DNA of 64,000 nt from Brevibacillus brevis. GTDB taxonomy: Bacteria; Bacillota; Bacilli; Brevibacillales; Brevibacillaceae. Both the position numbers and the translations under genes were made by a program. The stretch lies in NCBI RefSeq assembly GCF_022026395.1, contig NZ_CP041767.1, positions 3,876,501 through 3,940,500 on the forward strand, given 5' to 3'. Positions 63,094 through 64,000 of this stretch are shown here, piece after piece. Position 1 is the first letter of the stretch; each line of letters starts with the position of its first letter. The notes beneath the pieces are model-generated. The model saw only the letters and a program-made list of their open reading frames with translations. It searched no databases and was not told the DNA's origin.

Positions 63094-63119
63094 AAAAAAG
63101 GGCGCACCAGGCACCCTTC
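63094..63119 (-). terminator. Weak terminator after the last minus-strand gene
   Basis: On the minus strand AAGGGTGC and GCGCCCTT pair imperfectly and six T follow. Confidence 0.5.
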
Positions 63120-63124
63120 TTTCA

Positions 63125-63721
63125 CTAAACTTCTAATTCAAATAGACGTCGCGATAACGTTGCTAATCGAACATCAATTGCTGGAAGTTTTTCTGGGGCA
63201 GTTCTCTTTGCCCAATTACGCAAATCCAGCCATCGGTCCGTCTCTTGACGTAAGGACTCAATCTCCTGCTCGCTGCCATCCTGCTGGAACAAAGCCTCCA
63301 GCTCATTGGCCATGTGCAGAGAGTTATTTTCAAAGATGGACACTTCTTCGTCTCCGGTTAGCTCCTGAATGCTCACAACCGATCCTTGATCGTAGTGATA
63401 CACCATTGTGAAGCCGTCATAAATCCGGTGGACAATTCCATAGCCTCGGAACGCTTTCATTGCTTTTCTCATAGCATTTGCCAACTGCCGATCTCGAATT
63501 AGATACGAGCTGTCGCATGAGTAGCGGCTGCCAACCCGACAGAAATTCAATTGAATTTCTCCGGTCTTGTCATTCAAGATTACGTCACGATCGCCATTGT
63601 CACACACTTTGACTTGGACTGAAATGTGTTCATTGGTGAAAAGCGAAACGAACTGGTTCAGCTCTTCTTCATTCACCGTGAAATAGGCCTTGGCGTAATT
63701 AGTTGCTAAACGCTGTGCCAT
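63125..63721 (-). CDS. Hypothetical protein
   Basis: A 198-residue cytoplasmic protein I do not recognise. ATG 63721 is chosen because GAGGAGA lies just upstream; an ATG ten codons earlier is open but unsupported. The N-terminal part is strand-rich (ISVQVKVCDNGDRDVILND, VHRIYDGFTMVYHYDQGS). The C-terminal third is helical and charged (EIESLRQETDRWLDLRNWAKR). No motif suggests a function. Confidence 0.68.
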   Translation of the reverse strand: MAQRLATNYAKAYFTVNEEELNQFVSLFTNEHISVQVKVCDNGDRDVILNDKTGEIQLNFCRVGSRYSCDSSYLIRDRQLANAMRKAMKAFRGYGIVHRIYDGFTMVYHYDQGSVVSIQELTGDEEVSIFENNSLHMANELEALFQQDGSEQEIESLRQETDRWLDLRNWAKRTAPEKLPAIDVRLATLSRRLFELEV

Positions 63722-64000
63722 AAATATCTCCTCAATTCTTTTGGTTTGCATGGGCCGAGTACGACCGAACAGTTATCCAAAACAGAGGAGATACGCTAAG
63801 TATCAACAAAAGAACGCTGTAGAACCTGGCCTTGCCCTCCGCATCGAAAATCGATTTGGGTAATGAAGGCGGATCACCTACTTTTTGTTTTTCGCAAAAA
63901 AGCCATTTTTGACATCTTTATTATACCTCAGGTGCCCTCAAAAGTCTTGAGCAAAATGACGATGAATTTTAGCAAAAAACAGGAATATCCGCAATCAGAA
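63722..64000 (-). other. Leader or intergenic DNA upstream of the last gene
   Basis: This stretch holds no supported gene. On the minus strand a TATAAT occurs at 63921-63926 region with CTCAA-N5-TTGAG just upstream. The presumed transcript can form ATCGA/TCGAT within TCCGC/GCGGA around 63838-63876, so a structured leader of about 190 bases is possible. I recognise no known riboswitch. Confidence 0.3.

Noticed and set aside
1-64000. tRNA, rRNA, CRISPR arrays, prophage or insertion sequences
   Set aside because: I saw no tRNA-like T-loop with matching stems, no regularly spaced repeats and no transposase or phage gene; the 42.2 kb element is the only mobile-looking DNA.

Overview
The window reads as a chromosomal segment of a spore-forming, Gram-positive member of the Bacillales, most likely Brevibacillus or a close relative (inference). 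The support is sporulation sigma factors (SigE, SigG) with SpoIIGA, SpoVD and SpoVE, a meso-diaminopimelate MurE, bacillithiol synthesis (BshC), an S-layer-homology protein, a SAM-I riboswitch and gene order close to Bacillus subtilis. I see no insertion sequence, prophage, CRISPR array, rRNA or tRNA gene.

Positions 1 to 25.3 kb are one long leftward block: the division and cell wall (dcw) cluster. In transcription order it runs mraZ, rsmH, ftsL, pbpB, spoVD, murE, mraY, murD, spoVE, murG, murB, murA, divIB, ylxW, ylxX, sbp, ftsA, ftsZ, then spoIIGA, sigE, sigG, ylmC, pgeF and ylmE, the last cut by the window edge. Compared with B. subtilis, murA sits inside the cluster, and bpr and ylmA are absent. 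The mraZ start region carries phased GTGG repeats typical of a MraZ operator. spoIIGA has a long-spacer promoter of the Spo0A-activated kind.

From 25.3 to 34 kb come ahcY, a LysR regulator facing an amino-acid permease, an SLH-domain protein, bshC, an XRE-cupin regulator, a small membrane protein and panE. From 34.1 to 39.1 kb is a five-gene leucine-degradation operon (biotin carboxylase, biotin carrier, HMG-CoA lyase, enoyl-CoA hydratase, carboxyltransferase) with a candidate cre site and a SigE-like promoter. From 39.3 to 49.5 kb are ylbP, an rsfA-like gene, a second enoyl-CoA hydratase, an Spx/MgsR protein, a winged-helix regulator with four C-terminal cysteines, yqgY, a MidA-type methyltransferase, a secreted coiled-coil protein, a CapA-like lipoprotein, yqgX and several unknown genes. 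A 159-base repeat element sits at 42.2 kb.

From 49.6 to 64 kb the region resembles the B. subtilis yla neighbourhood: a PhoH-like ATPase, two YhcN/YlaJ sporulation lipoproteins, a YlaH-like protein and typA. Interspersed are the metI-metC pair under a SAM-I riboswitch, a three-repeat secreted protein with a poly-aspartate tail, glutathione peroxidase, speD and an acetyltransferase.

The most interesting unexplained object is directly downstream of the phoH-like gene, at about 50,144-50,407 on the minus strand. A close match to a SigG promoter is followed by an RNA of about 230 nt. Its predicted 5' end pairs perfectly over 10 to 12 bases with a segment just before its own terminator, which suggests a forespore-specific small RNA, perhaps also encoding peptides.
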